From positions 1-49,033 of the forward strand of contig JAHHQN010000015.1 in assembly GCA_020026375.1 (NCBI GenBank): DNA of 49,033 nt. Reading direction: 5' to 3'. Position 1 is the stretch's first letter. Each line of letters opens with the position of its first letter. Below, in pieces: positions 41,885 through 48,923 of this stretch. The notes under the pieces are model-generated. The model was not told where the DNA came from, made no database searches, and was given only the letters and a program-made list of their open reading frames with translations. The translations under genes and the position numbers were made by a program. This stretch comes from Alistipes sp. GTDB taxonomy: Bacteria > Bacteroidota > Bacteroidia > Bacteroidales > Rikenellaceae.

Positions 41885-41910
41885 CCGTCCTGCCGCGTTG
41901 AGGCGGATAC

Positions 41911-41957
41911 AAAAAAAATACCGAACCGTTGTTTTACACGGTTCGGTATTTTTTTTG
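41911..41957. terminator. Bidirectional terminator, cydB / fabI
   Basis: The 13-bp stem aataccgaaccgt/acggttcggtatt (41917-41929, 41938-41950) has an 8-nt loop, an A run to the left and a T run to the right, and so serves both converging genes. Confidence 0.94.
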
Positions 41958-41973
41958 ATATGGGTCGTCGACC

Positions 41974-42849
41974 TTACTCCTGACCTTCCTTGTGGCCGAA
42001 GGGGTACTGGTGGTCGTGAACGTCGTCGAAACGCATACCCGTCTCGTAGGTCTTCATGGCGCGGTGGCTCATACCCATCGACGAGAAACCGCCGTCGTGG
42101 TAGAGGTTCTGCATGGTCACCTTGCGGGTGAAGTCGGAGAAGAGGGTGAGCACATAGTTGGCACAATCCTCGGCCGAAGCGTTGCCCAGGGGCGACATGC
42201 TCTCGGCGAACGACATCAAATCGCCCAGACCCATCACGCCGCTGCCTGCGGTGGTCGGGGTGGGAGACTGCGACACGGTGTTGATTCTCACGTGCTTCTC
42301 GCGGCCGTAGATGTAGCCGAAGCTGCGGGCGATGGACTCCAGCAGTGCCTTGGCGTCAGCCATGTCGTTGTAGCCGTAGAGGGTGCGCTGTGCGGCGATG
42401 TAGGAGAGGGCCACGATCGAACCCCAGTCGTTGATGGCGTCCTTCTTGCGGGCTACCTGAATGGCCTTGTGGAACGAGATGGCCGAGATATCGAGTGTCT
42501 TGGTCAGGAAGTTGTAGTCCAGGTCGTCGTAGGTGCGGCCCTTGCGCACGTTGGGCGACATGCCGATGGAGTGGAGCATGAAGTCGAACTTGCCGCCGAA
42601 ATGCTCCATGGTCTTGTCCATGAGGTTCTCGAGGTCCTCGACGCTGGTGGCATCGGCCGGAACAACAATCGTGTTGCATTTCTCGGCCAACTGTGAAATC
42701 GTACCCATTCGTATGGAGACTGCCGTATTGGTCAATACAATTTCGGCTCCCTCTTCAACGGCTCTTTCAGCCACTTTCCAGGCGATGGACTGCTCGTTGA
42801 GAGCACCGAAAATCAGACCCTTCTTTCCTTTCAGTAATTGCGAACTCAT
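41974..42849 (-). CDS. fabI: Enoyl-[acyl-carrier-protein] reductase (NADH)
   Basis: FabI does the last step of each fatty-acid elongation cycle. The 291 residues from ATG 42849 (MSSQLLKGKKGLIFGALNEQ) show the NADH motif GALNEQSIAW, the substrate-binding segment DFMLHSIGMSP and the catalytic Tyr-x6-Lys in YNDMADAK, followed by a SPTPTTAGSG loop. It is about 30 residues longer than E. coli FabI: the added tail (MSHRAMKTYETGMRFDDVHD...) is of a kind I recall from Bacteroidota and chlamydial-type enzymes. ATG 42885 is upstream in frame but lies before the likely transcript start. Confidence 0.95.
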   Translation of the reverse strand: MSSQLLKGKKGLIFGALNEQSIAWKVAERAVEEGAEIVLTNTAVSIRMGTISQLAEKCNTIVVPADATSVEDLENLMDKTMEHFGGKFDFMLHSIGMSPNVRKGRTYDDLDYNFLTKTLDISAISFHKAIQVARKKDAINDWGSIVALSYIAAQRTLYGYNDMADAKALLESIARSFGYIYGREKHVRINTVSQSPTPTTAGSGVMGLGDLMSFAESMSPLGNASAEDCANYVLTLFSDFTRKVTMQNLYHDGGFSSMGMSHRAMKTYETGMRFDDVHDHQYPFGHKEGQE

Positions 42850-42873
42850 CGTATTATGGTTTAAAATTTCCGA

Positions 42874-42908
42874 CAAATGTAACAAAAATTTTCCGAGTTT
42901 TATACAAA
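42874..42908 (-). promoter_or_regulatory. Candidate promoter of fabI
   Basis: On the - strand a perfect -7 element TACATTTG (42881-42874) lies with TTTG (42908-42905) 23 nt upstream, a longer spacer than usual. The start near 42867 gives a leader of about 18 nt. Confidence 0.55.
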
Positions 42909-43001
42909 TTTAAAAAAATAGCGACTTTTTCACCGTTGAATCCTGCCAATCGACGCATTTTCGGCAGCGGTGGGCGGGACACGGCGGTGAGGGGGAGACG
43001 G

Positions 43002-43047
43002 TCACAGAAAAAGGTGCGGACCCGAAGAATCCGCACCTTTTCTGTGA
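43002..43047. terminator. Long hairpin, terminator of the PspC/DUF2807 operon
   Basis: tcacag-aaaaggtgcgga (43002-43020) pairs with tccgcaccttttctgtga (43030-43047), 17-18 bp with one bulged A. The A run (43008-43012) becomes T on the - strand. It lies 93 nt after the operon. The flanking parts of 42910-43139 hold no gene that I can support. Confidence 0.75.
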
Positions 43048-43139
43048 TGACGGAGCGTTGCGACGAGCCTTCCCCGAGGGGCGGGCAGGCGGTGTTCCGC
43101 ATCATGTGTGAGAGGGGGGTGTCCCCTCACTGTTGGACT

Positions 43140-44318
43140 TTATTTGCTTTTGGCCTTCACCTCGGCGTGGGTGTTGCCCTTGCTGTCTTTGGTGACGGTG
43201 TATTCAATCGACTCGCAATCCTCGAACTGCGCCTCAAGTTCGCGCAAGATTTCCTCGTCGCTCTTCTGTCGGTCGTCGAGCCACTGGAGTTTGGTGTTGA
43301 CGTTGCCGAAGGAGCTGAAGTTGCAGTTGTCCATGTCGCGCACACCGAAGAAAATCAGCGCGCCGATGTTGACCACCCACAACAGGAAGAGGGAGAGGGT
43401 CACCTTGCCCGACGAGCGGCGCGAGAGGAGCCATGCACCGATGACGTAGAGCAGCATGACGATGGGCAGGAAGGCGGCCAGCGTACCCAGTACCGCTACC
43501 AGAGGCGAGCAGGTGATGGGAGTGGCGAAGAACGTACCCGACGTGAGAATGGTGACAAATCCCGTGACGACGGTGAAGAGCGTGAGGACGAGCAGGAAGA
43601 TGATGAATCCGGCAAAGAGTTTGAGCAGGGCGAGCGTTATGCGGCCGAGGAACGACACGGTCTCGGCGATGAGGGGCTTGGCGGTGCTGTCGATGTCGGT
43701 TTCGGAGGTCATCGAGGCCACCGAGCGGGTGGTGATGGGCTGTCCCTCCATCTCGAGTTTCTGGCGTGCCGTGCGTGCGGCAGGCACCACGAACCACATG
43801 ATGACGTAGAGCAGCAGTGTGAGCGGGAACGTCTGCAGGAACATGCGGCTCAGGATGTGGACGTCGATGATGTCGAAGAAGATACCCAGAACCGGCAGGG
43901 CGAAGAGTGCCAGACGGATATACGCCACATCGATATTGAAATAGGTACTCAGTCCCGAGCAGACACCGCCCAGCTTGGCGCCCGACATGTTGCGGTAGAG
44001 ACGTTTGGGGAAACGCTCCGTGTGGGAATGGGTCTTGGCGTGGGGTTTCTCTTCCGAGCCTTCGTGGATATCTTCGGCCGTGCCCAACTGTTCGATGATG
44101 TTGCGCACGAGGGGCAGCTCCACCACACGGGTGTTGTCCTGTGTGGAGAGTATCAGCTCGGCGATGCGGGCCTCGATGTCGGCGATAATCTCCTTGCCGT
44201 CGGGATTGTCGGCGTAGGAGTCGTTGAGGGAGGTGAGGTAGCTGTTCAGCTCCTCGTATGCGGCGCAGTCGAGGGTGAAGGCTACACCCGAGATACTGCA
44301 TTTCTTGACTTCGTTCAT
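43140..44318 (-). CDS. PspC-domain membrane protein with paralogous N-domain
   Basis: A 392-residue membrane protein, last gene of the PspC operon. Residues 1-85 (CSISGVAFTLDCAAYEELNSYL, then ADIEARIAELIL) match the start of the PspC protein at 45844-46365, so the two share an N-terminal domain. A PspC domain (LGGVCSGLSTYFNIDVAYIRL) follows near 108-170, then several more spans and a cytoplasmic or periplasmic tail. PspC domains are known as membrane sensors of envelope stress in Proteobacteria; the role here is unproven. ATG 44318 was chosen over an upstream one at 44390, which overlaps the DUF2807 gene. Confidence 0.8.
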   Translation of the reverse strand: MNEVKKCSISGVAFTLDCAAYEELNSYLTSLNDSYADNPDGKEIIADIEARIAELILSTQDNTRVVELPLVRNIIEQLGTAEDIHEGSEEKPHAKTHSHTERFPKRLYRNMSGAKLGGVCSGLSTYFNIDVAYIRLALFALPVLGIFFDIIDVHILSRMFLQTFPLTLLLYVIMWFVVPAARTARQKLEMEGQPITTRSVASMTSETDIDSTAKPLIAETVSFLGRITLALLKLFAGFIIFLLVLTLFTVVTGFVTILTSGTFFATPITCSPLVAVLGTLAAFLPIVMLLYVIGAWLLSRRSSGKVTLSLFLLWVVNIGALIFFGVRDMDNCNFSSFGNVNTKLQWLDDRQKSDEEILRELEAQFEDCESIEYTVTKDSKGNTHAEVKAKSK

Positions 44319-44349
44319 GACGATGGGGAATTTTTTGGGAGTGTGGAGG

Positions 44350-45249
44350 TTATTTCTTGTCGATGTCGCCGCCCGACGAACGGGTGGCATTGACGGTGCA
44401 GTCGCCCGTGTAGTCGATGCTGGCGCCGCTCGAGGCTTTGGCGGTCAGCTTGTCGGTGCAGTGGAGCGTGATGTCGGCACCGCTCGAGGCTTTGGCGGAG
44501 GCGTTCGCCGAGATCAGCTTACCGGCCTTGATTTCGGCACCGCTCGAGGCCGAAAGGTCCGACGAGTCGCATTTGCCCTCCAGATACAGGTCGGCACCGC
44601 TCGATGCAGCGGCCTCGCACGACTTGACATCGGCCTTCACCTTGATGTCGGACGACGAGGAACCGTTTACCGAGAGGTTGTCGCCCTCTACCGAGGCGTT
44701 GATATCGGCACTCGACGAGGCTGAAATATTGCACTGCGAGGCGTGGACGACGGCGTTGATATCGGCACTCGACGATGCCGAAATCTTACACGACTTGCTC
44801 TGTACGGCGGTCGAAATCGCGCCGCTCGATGAGGAGAGGAGTGTCATGTTGTCGGTGCGCATGAGGGTCTTGGTGACGATTTCGGCACTCGACGAGGCCT
44901 TCAGCGAGGTGAGGCGGCCGTTGTAGGGGAGGAAAATCTCCACTGTGCAGTGCGAAAGGTTCTGCACCTTGTTGTCAATCGAGAAGAGGAGGTTGCCATT
45001 GTTGTTCTCGACGGTCACATAGTCGATGAGGTTGTCGTCGGCGGTGATGACGATGTCGTGCTTGTCGCTGCGGTCGATGACGAGGTTCACACCGCGTGCG
45101 GCGGATACCTGCGTGTGGTCGGGGGCGGCTAGCGAACGGGTGGCCATCTTGCCGCTGCCGACGATGCGGCGGGGAGTCGATGCCTGTGTCGAGAGGGTGG
45201 TGAAGAGCAGCAGCAGTGCGCTGAATGAAGTTATGATTCTGCGTGTCAT
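44350..45249 (-). CDS. DUF2807 (GIN-domain) secreted repeat protein
   Basis: A 299-residue exported protein with a signal peptide (1-23, ending TLSTQA) and a putative auto-adhesin/head GIN domain (DUF2807). About ten short repeats fill residues 110-297. Each has a core like ASSSADI or ASSGAEI every 18-19 residues, the spacing of a right-handed beta-solenoid or flat beta structure. The function of the family is unknown. The last strands are AXSSGGDIDKK. It lies between the PadR regulator and the large PspC protein on one transcript, so an envelope role is likely. Confidence 0.82.
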   Translation of the reverse strand: MTRRIITSFSALLLLFTTLSTQASTPRRIVGSGKMATRSLAAPDHTQVSAARGVNLVIDRSDKHDIVITADDNLIDYVTVENNNGNLLFSIDNKVQNLSHCTVEIFLPYNGRLTSLKASSSAEIVTKTLMRTDNMTLLSSSSGAISTAVQSKSCKISASSSADINAVVHASQCNISASSSADINASVEGDNLSVNGSSSSDIKVKADVKSCEAAASSGADLYLEGKCDSSDLSASSGAEIKAGKLISANASAKASSGADITLHCTDKLTAKASSGASIDYTGDCTVNATRSSGGDIDKK

Positions 45250-45294
45250 GATGATTTTTGTTTTTTGTGGTTGAGGTAATTTTGTGGGGTGGGG

Positions 45295-45633
45295 TTATTT
45301 TCCGTGGCGGATTCTGTCAATCTGCATCACCATGTCGTCCCACGCCTGATCGAGCATGGACAGATACTCGCGACCCTTGTCGGTGAGGGAGTAGTACTTG
45401 CGCGGAGGGCCTTGTGGCGACTCCTCCCAGCGGTAGGTGAGCAGCCCGGCGTTCTTGTGGCGGGTGAGCAGCGGGTAGAGGGTTCCCTCCACCACGATCA
45501 TCTCGGCTTCCTTGAGTTCGGCGATGATTTTGGGCGCATAGGAGTCTTCCCGTGAGAGTATGGCCAGAATGCAATACTCCAGAATACCTTTGCGCATCTG
45601 TATTTTCACATTACTGTTGTTGTCTGCCGGCAT
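45295..45633 (-). CDS. PadR-family transcriptional regulator
   Basis: A 112-residue winged-helix regulator of the short PadR-s1 type. ILEYCILAILSREDSYAPKIIAEL is helix 1-2, MIVVEGTLYPLLTRHKNAGLL the DNA-recognition helix region, and YRWEESPQGPPRKYYSLTDKG the wing. The Tyr-Pro-Leu-Leu and PRKYY-LT segments are the family hallmarks. The gene is embedded between PspC and DUF2807 genes, so it probably controls this operon, perhaps from the promoter at 46406-46437; this is inferred from context. Confidence 0.92.
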   Translation of the reverse strand: MPADNNSNVKIQMRKGILEYCILAILSREDSYAPKIIAELKEAEMIVVEGTLYPLLTRHKNAGLLTYRWEESPQGPPRKYYSLTDKGREYLSMLDQAWDDMVMQIDRIRHGK

Positions 45634-45645
45634 AGTTGTAAGGTT

Positions 45646-45840
45646 TTAATTTGTTGGTTGTTGACGGGGAATGATAATCCATAAAATAATGTAAATCCAC
45701 AGGGAGAGGCCTCCGAAGAGAATGAGCAGCAGGGTGGCGATTCTGATGACGGACTTGTCGAGTCCGAAAAAGTTGGCCAGACCGCCGCAGACTCCTGCGA
45801 TGACGGCGTCCTGTGAGCGATAGAGTTGTTGACGTGCCAT
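45646..45840 (-). CDS. Minimal PspC-domain protein
   Basis: A 64-residue protein that is little more than one PspC domain: LYRSQDAVIAGVCGGLANFFGLDKSVIRI then one or two membrane segments (LLLILFGGLSLWIYIILWIIIP). It follows the larger PspC gene after 3 nt and precedes padR by 12 nt. The GVCGGLAxFFGxD signature is intact. It may heterodimerise with the neighbouring PspC proteins, a guess from the repeated domain. Confidence 0.9.
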   Translation of the reverse strand: MARQQLYRSQDAVIAGVCGGLANFFGLDKSVIRIATLLLILFGGLSLWIYIILWIIIPRQQPTN

Positions 45841-45843
45841 ATT

Positions 45844-46365
45844 CTATTTTTTTTGTTTGTCGTTGGTGTTGAAAGATCCTGTTCCGTGGTCGGCTTCGGG
45901 AATGATAATCCACGCGAGGAGGTAGATGTAGATGCTCATGCCGCCGCAGAAGATGAGCAGGAAGCAGACCAGGCGCACGAGGGTGGGGTCGCAGTCGAAG
46001 AATTCGCCGATACCGCCACACACACCGGCTATCGAACGGTTGTGAATCGAACGGCGCAGCTTGCGGGGGGCTTCCTCCTCCTCTCCGGCTGTGGCGGCTT
46101 CTCCGGCGGCGTGGCCGAAGCAGTCGGGCGAGCCGATTTGCTCCATGGTGGCCTCCACCATTTCGAGCGTGACCACACGCATGGGCGAAGCGATTTTCTC
46201 GCGCAGGATTTCGGCGATGCGCGACTCGATGTCGGCCATCACCTCGTCGGTATCCTCCTCGAGGCGGCTCTTGATTTCATCGAGATAGTGTTTCAGTGTG
46301 CGGTAGGCGTCCTCGTCGAGGGTGAAGGCCACTGAACCGATGTTGACATGTAGGGTCTCTTTCAT
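45844..46365 (-). CDS. PspC-domain protein, first gene of the operon
   Basis: A 173-residue membrane protein. Residues 1-80 form the soluble domain shared with the 43140-44318 protein (VNIGSVAFTLDEDAYRTLKHYL, ADIESRIAEIL). A Glu/Ala-rich linker follows, then a PspC domain (IAGVCGGIGEFFDCDPTLVRLV) with membrane segments to the end. It lies directly below a consensus promoter. The shared N-terminal domain contains a pattern like SxAFTLDxxAYxxLxxYL, useful for finding relatives. Confidence 0.88.
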   Translation of the reverse strand: MKETLHVNIGSVAFTLDEDAYRTLKHYLDEIKSRLEEDTDEVMADIESRIAEILREKIASPMRVVTLEMVEATMEQIGSPDCFGHAAGEAATAGEEEEAPRKLRRSIHNRSIAGVCGGIGEFFDCDPTLVRLVCFLLIFCGGMSIYIYLLAWIIIPEADHGTGSFNTNDKQKK

Positions 46366-46405
46366 AATGAGAGAATATTTAGAGTCTTTTATTTCTTTCC
46401 ACTGG

Positions 46406-46437
46406 CAAATATATATACTCTTTTGGTATTTTGCAAA
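46406..46437 (-). promoter_or_regulatory. Promoter of the PspC-PadR-DUF2807 operon
   Basis: On the - strand TTTG (46437-46434), 20 nt, TATATTTG (46413-46406): an exact match. The start near 46399 gives a leader of about 34 nt. I saw no clear PadR operator dyad. Confidence 0.86.
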
Positions 46438-46583
46438 ACAAAGTACTGATTTTTTTATCTACTTCTCGAAAAAAAATGCGACGGGCAAAGTTGTGAACAA
46501 CTGTTCACATGTTTTGCGACGGGAGAGGACAGGGTATTCCTATTTTTTGTATCTTTCGGAAAACCTTAAAACACAACCTACTT

Positions 46584-47243
46584 ATGAAATTCTTTATCGA
46601 TACCGCGAACCTCGACCAGATTCGCGAAGCCAACGAAATGGGTGTCCTCGACGGAGTGACCACCAATCCCTCACTCATGGCCAAGGAGAACATCAAGGGC
46701 GATGAGGCCTGCCGCCGCCACTATCTCGACATCTGCAACATTGTCGACGGCGACGTGAGTGCCGAAGTCATTGCCACCGATTTCGAGGGCATGGTACGCG
46801 AGGGCGAGGAGCTGGCCAAACTGCATAAGAACATCGTGGTGAAGCTGCCGTGTACGGCCGCCGGAATCCGTGCCGTGAAGTATTTCGCAGAGCGCGGCGT
46901 GAGAACCAACTGTACGCTGGTCTTCTCGGTAGGGCAGGCACTGCTGGCCGCCAAGGCCGGAGCCACCTATGTGTCGCCCTTCGTGGGTCGTCTCGATGAT
47001 ATCTCGGAGGACGGCGTGGAGCTGGTGGCACACATCGTGCGCGTCTACCGCACCTATGGTTATAAGACGCAGGTGCTGGCCGCCTCCATTCGCCACACCA
47101 ACCACATCATCAAGTGTCTCGATGCCGGTGCCGATGTGGCCACCTGTCCGCTGTCGGCCATCAAGGGCCTCTTGAAGCACCCCTTGACCGACATCGGTCT
47201 GGAGAAGTTCCTGGCCGACCACGCCAAGGTCAACGGACTGTAA
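46584..47243 (+). CDS. fsa: Fructose-6-phosphate aldolase / transaldolase (TalC-like)
   Basis: Short transaldolase-family enzymes split or transfer three-carbon units via a Schiff base. The 219 residues start MKFFIDTANLDQIREA and show GVTTNPSLMAKE (25-36), the Schiff-base lysine K87 in NIVVKLPCT, NCTLVFSVGQALLAAKAGATYVSPFVGR and a normal length for the FSA/TalC class (220 aa). Whether it acts as aldolase or transaldolase cannot be told by eye. In species lacking other pentose-phosphate transaldolases it would serve that path. ATG 46584 was chosen; the upstream ATG 46509 adds a non-family head. Confidence 0.92.
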   Translation: MKFFIDTANLDQIREANEMGVLDGVTTNPSLMAKENIKGDEACRRHYLDICNIVDGDVSAEVIATDFEGMVREGEELAKLHKNIVVKLPCTAAGIRAVKYFAERGVRTNCTLVFSVGQALLAAKAGATYVSPFVGRLDDISEDGVELVAHIVRVYRTYGYKTQVLAASIRHTNHIIKCLDAGADVATCPLSAIKGLLKHPLTDIGLEKFLADHAKVNGL

Positions 47244-47320
47244 TCGGTGAGCGGGGCGCACCGTCGCATGGTGTGGCGGCCGCCTTGCAGGCTGACGATA
47301 GATATCAAGCGTGTTCCGAA

Positions 47321-47359
47321 GGGAGACGCACCGCCACGGCGGTGCGTCTCCTGTTTTTT
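47321..47359 (+). terminator. Terminator of the transaldolase gene
   Basis: A perfect 14-bp stem ggagacgcaccgcc/ggcggtgcgtctcc (47322-47335, 47338-47351) with a 2-nt loop, followed by tg and six T (47354-47359). Confidence 0.94.
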
Positions 47360-47399
47360 GTGGGGATATGTTACGCGAAAGTTATATTTTAGTGGAGAT

Positions 47400-47431
47400 T
47401 TTGGACAAATAAAAAGAAATAATTAATATTG
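47400..47431 (+). promoter_or_regulatory. Promoter of the unknown lipoprotein gene
   Basis: TTTG (47400-47403), 20 nt, TAATATTG (47424-47431), one mismatch from TAnnTTTG. The start near 47438 leaves a leader of about 90 nt. Confidence 0.7.
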
Positions 47432-47526
47432 CACGCTTTTTCGGTCAAAGCCGTGTGACGGACGTCCTTCGGGCGTGGCGCACGGTGCGGAAGGGCGGAT
47501 TTGTTCAACCCTGTAAATATTGAAAG

Positions 47527-48663
47527 ATGAATATGAAGAGATTGGTTTTGACTATGTTGGTTTTGGCCGGCGTGTGTGCCTGCGGTAAAGATGATATCCC
47601 TGCAAAAGGCGGAGAGGGGAACGGCAGCGGACAGGTGACCCCTGCCCCCAAACCCGAGGAACAGAAGCCCGGGGAGGGACAGCCCGAGGAGCAGCGTCCG
47701 TCGGATGTGGAGATGGCAATGCGCGGTGTGGCGGAATGGCGTGTGAAGCCCGAGGTCTACTACAAGGCTTTGGACATCGAGGCGCTGGAGCAGTCCGAGG
47801 CACTGGATTTTGCACAGTTGCGCCCGCTGGTGCGTCTGTATATGGTGTCGGAGGAGGGCAAGACCTACGACTTCACGGAGGACGACCTCGCGAAGGTGGC
47901 ACTGCATGAGGTGCGCTACTCCGCCGAGCGCGGCGAGCTGTCGTTCCGTCTGGTCTATAACGGAGTGAAGGGGCGTGACCGTGTGAAGCTGGAGTTCTCG
48001 CGCGAGGAGTACTACGCCTGCCGCTTCGAGGTGAACACCCCCTTTGTCAGCGGTCACTATATGCAGGGCGTGTTCCGTCATGCCGAGGCGTTCCTCGGGG
48101 ATCTGATGACCTACGACACGGAGCGTTACCTGCCCGAACTCCACTCCAAGGGCGACGATGCGCGCCGCAACTCGATGAGCATCACCTTCAAGATTTACGA
48201 CCGCAAGACCAACCGCGATCTGGGGGTCTTCGTGACCAAGGATTTCAGCGGTTTCAAGTCGTTGGAGTCACTGCTGTCGGCACTGGAGATCTATTCGTCG
48301 GTCGAGGTGCACGATTTGGCCGTGGCCGCCATGAGCAAGTACAAGGAGGGGACGGATCTGGTGCGTATGCTGGCGGCGCGCATGGCCAACCAGAAGTGGA
48401 TGCAGAAGATGGAGTATGCCACCGGCGGCGTGCAGCTGGATTACAGCGAGGAGAAGAGCGATGCCCACAGCCCTGCCGTGGAGGTAATCAAGGGTCAGCA
48501 GTCGCGTCTGGATGTCTTCCTGTCGCGTCCGCAGTGGAGATTGAAGCGTGCCGAGGTGGTGGACCGCGACCTGCATCTCGGTGTGGCGCTGGAGATGGTC
48601 AATGGGGTCTATGTGGAGAATCGAATCTATGAGATTGTGATTCCTCATGTGGTGAAGAAGTAA
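47527..48663 (+). CDS. Lipoprotein of unknown function
   Basis: I do not recognise this protein. The 378 residues begin with a lipoprotein signal (MNMKRLVLTMLVLAGVCAC, lipidated Cys 19), then a disordered linker rich in Gly, Pro, Glu and Gln (about 20-58). The rest (about 60-378) is a charged globular region with no motif known to me. A middle stretch (SLESLLSALEIYSSVEVHDLAV) is likely helical. It is encoded by a single-gene unit with its own promoter and terminator, beside no functional partner. It is probably tethered to the outer membrane. Confidence 0.85.
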   Translation: MNMKRLVLTMLVLAGVCACGKDDIPAKGGEGNGSGQVTPAPKPEEQKPGEGQPEEQRPSDVEMAMRGVAEWRVKPEVYYKALDIEALEQSEALDFAQLRPLVRLYMVSEEGKTYDFTEDDLAKVALHEVRYSAERGELSFRLVYNGVKGRDRVKLEFSREEYYACRFEVNTPFVSGHYMQGVFRHAEAFLGDLMTYDTERYLPELHSKGDDARRNSMSITFKIYDRKTNRDLGVFVTKDFSGFKSLESLLSALEIYSSVEVHDLAVAAMSKYKEGTDLVRMLAARMANQKWMQKMEYATGGVQLDYSEEKSDAHSPAVEVIKGQQSRLDVFLSRPQWRLKRAEVVDRDLHLGVALEMVNGVYVENRIYEIVIPHVVKK

Positions 48664-48681
48664 CCGCGCCGCGAAGAACTG

Positions 48682-48720
48682 AAAGCGTGCCGCCCTTCAA
48701 AAGGGCGGCACGCTTTATTT
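48682..48720 (+). terminator. Terminator of the lipoprotein gene
   Basis: A perfect 16-bp stem (aaagcgtgccgccctt 48682-48697 with aagggcggcacgcttt 48701-48716), a 3-nt loop and a short T-rich tail (attt). Confidence 0.93.
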
Positions 48721-48736
48721 GTATCCGGACGGTGGG

Positions 48737-48846
48737 TTTGCCGCCAAGAACTCGCGGTTCAATCTCGCCGCAGGCAAAGCCCCTCCTTTGAAAAGGAGGG
48801 GTAGGGGGTGGATTGTCAAAGGCAGTTGCGCATGGCGCATATCGCA
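48737..48846. repeat. Dispersed-type repeat, copy 1 (110 bp)
   Basis: Matches copy 2 at a constant offset of 187 bp, with three differences in the 99-bp core (48748-48846) and three more in the first 11 bp. It contains a perfect 10-bp inverted repeat cccctccttt/aaaggagggg around a 2-nt loop. On the - strand it keeps an open frame of 41 codons (48840-48715). Confidence 0.9.
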
Positions 48847-48852
48847 AGATGT

Positions 48853-48887
48853 AAAAAAATAAGGCTCTCCGTTCGGAGAGCCTTATT
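48853..48887 (-). terminator. Hairpin between repeat copies
   Basis: A 13-bp perfect stem (aataaggctctcc 48858-48870, ggagagccttatt 48875-48887), loop gttc, with an A run on the left that gives T on the - strand. It looks like the terminator of a - strand gene coming from the right, but the only frame seen there is the repeat-borne one. Confidence 0.75.
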
Positions 48888-48923
48888 CCTATATAGCGAG
48901 ATGACTTCGATTAGTCTTCCAGC

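Noticed and set aside
40724..42166. 480-codon - strand frame over cydB and fabI end
   Set aside because: It crosses a strong bidirectional terminator and is antisense to cydB.
48715..48840. 41-codon - strand frame in repeat copy 1 as a gene
   Set aside because: It ends inside the lipoprotein terminator and has no promoter. It is reported as a finding because both copies keep the frame, but support is too thin for a CDS call.
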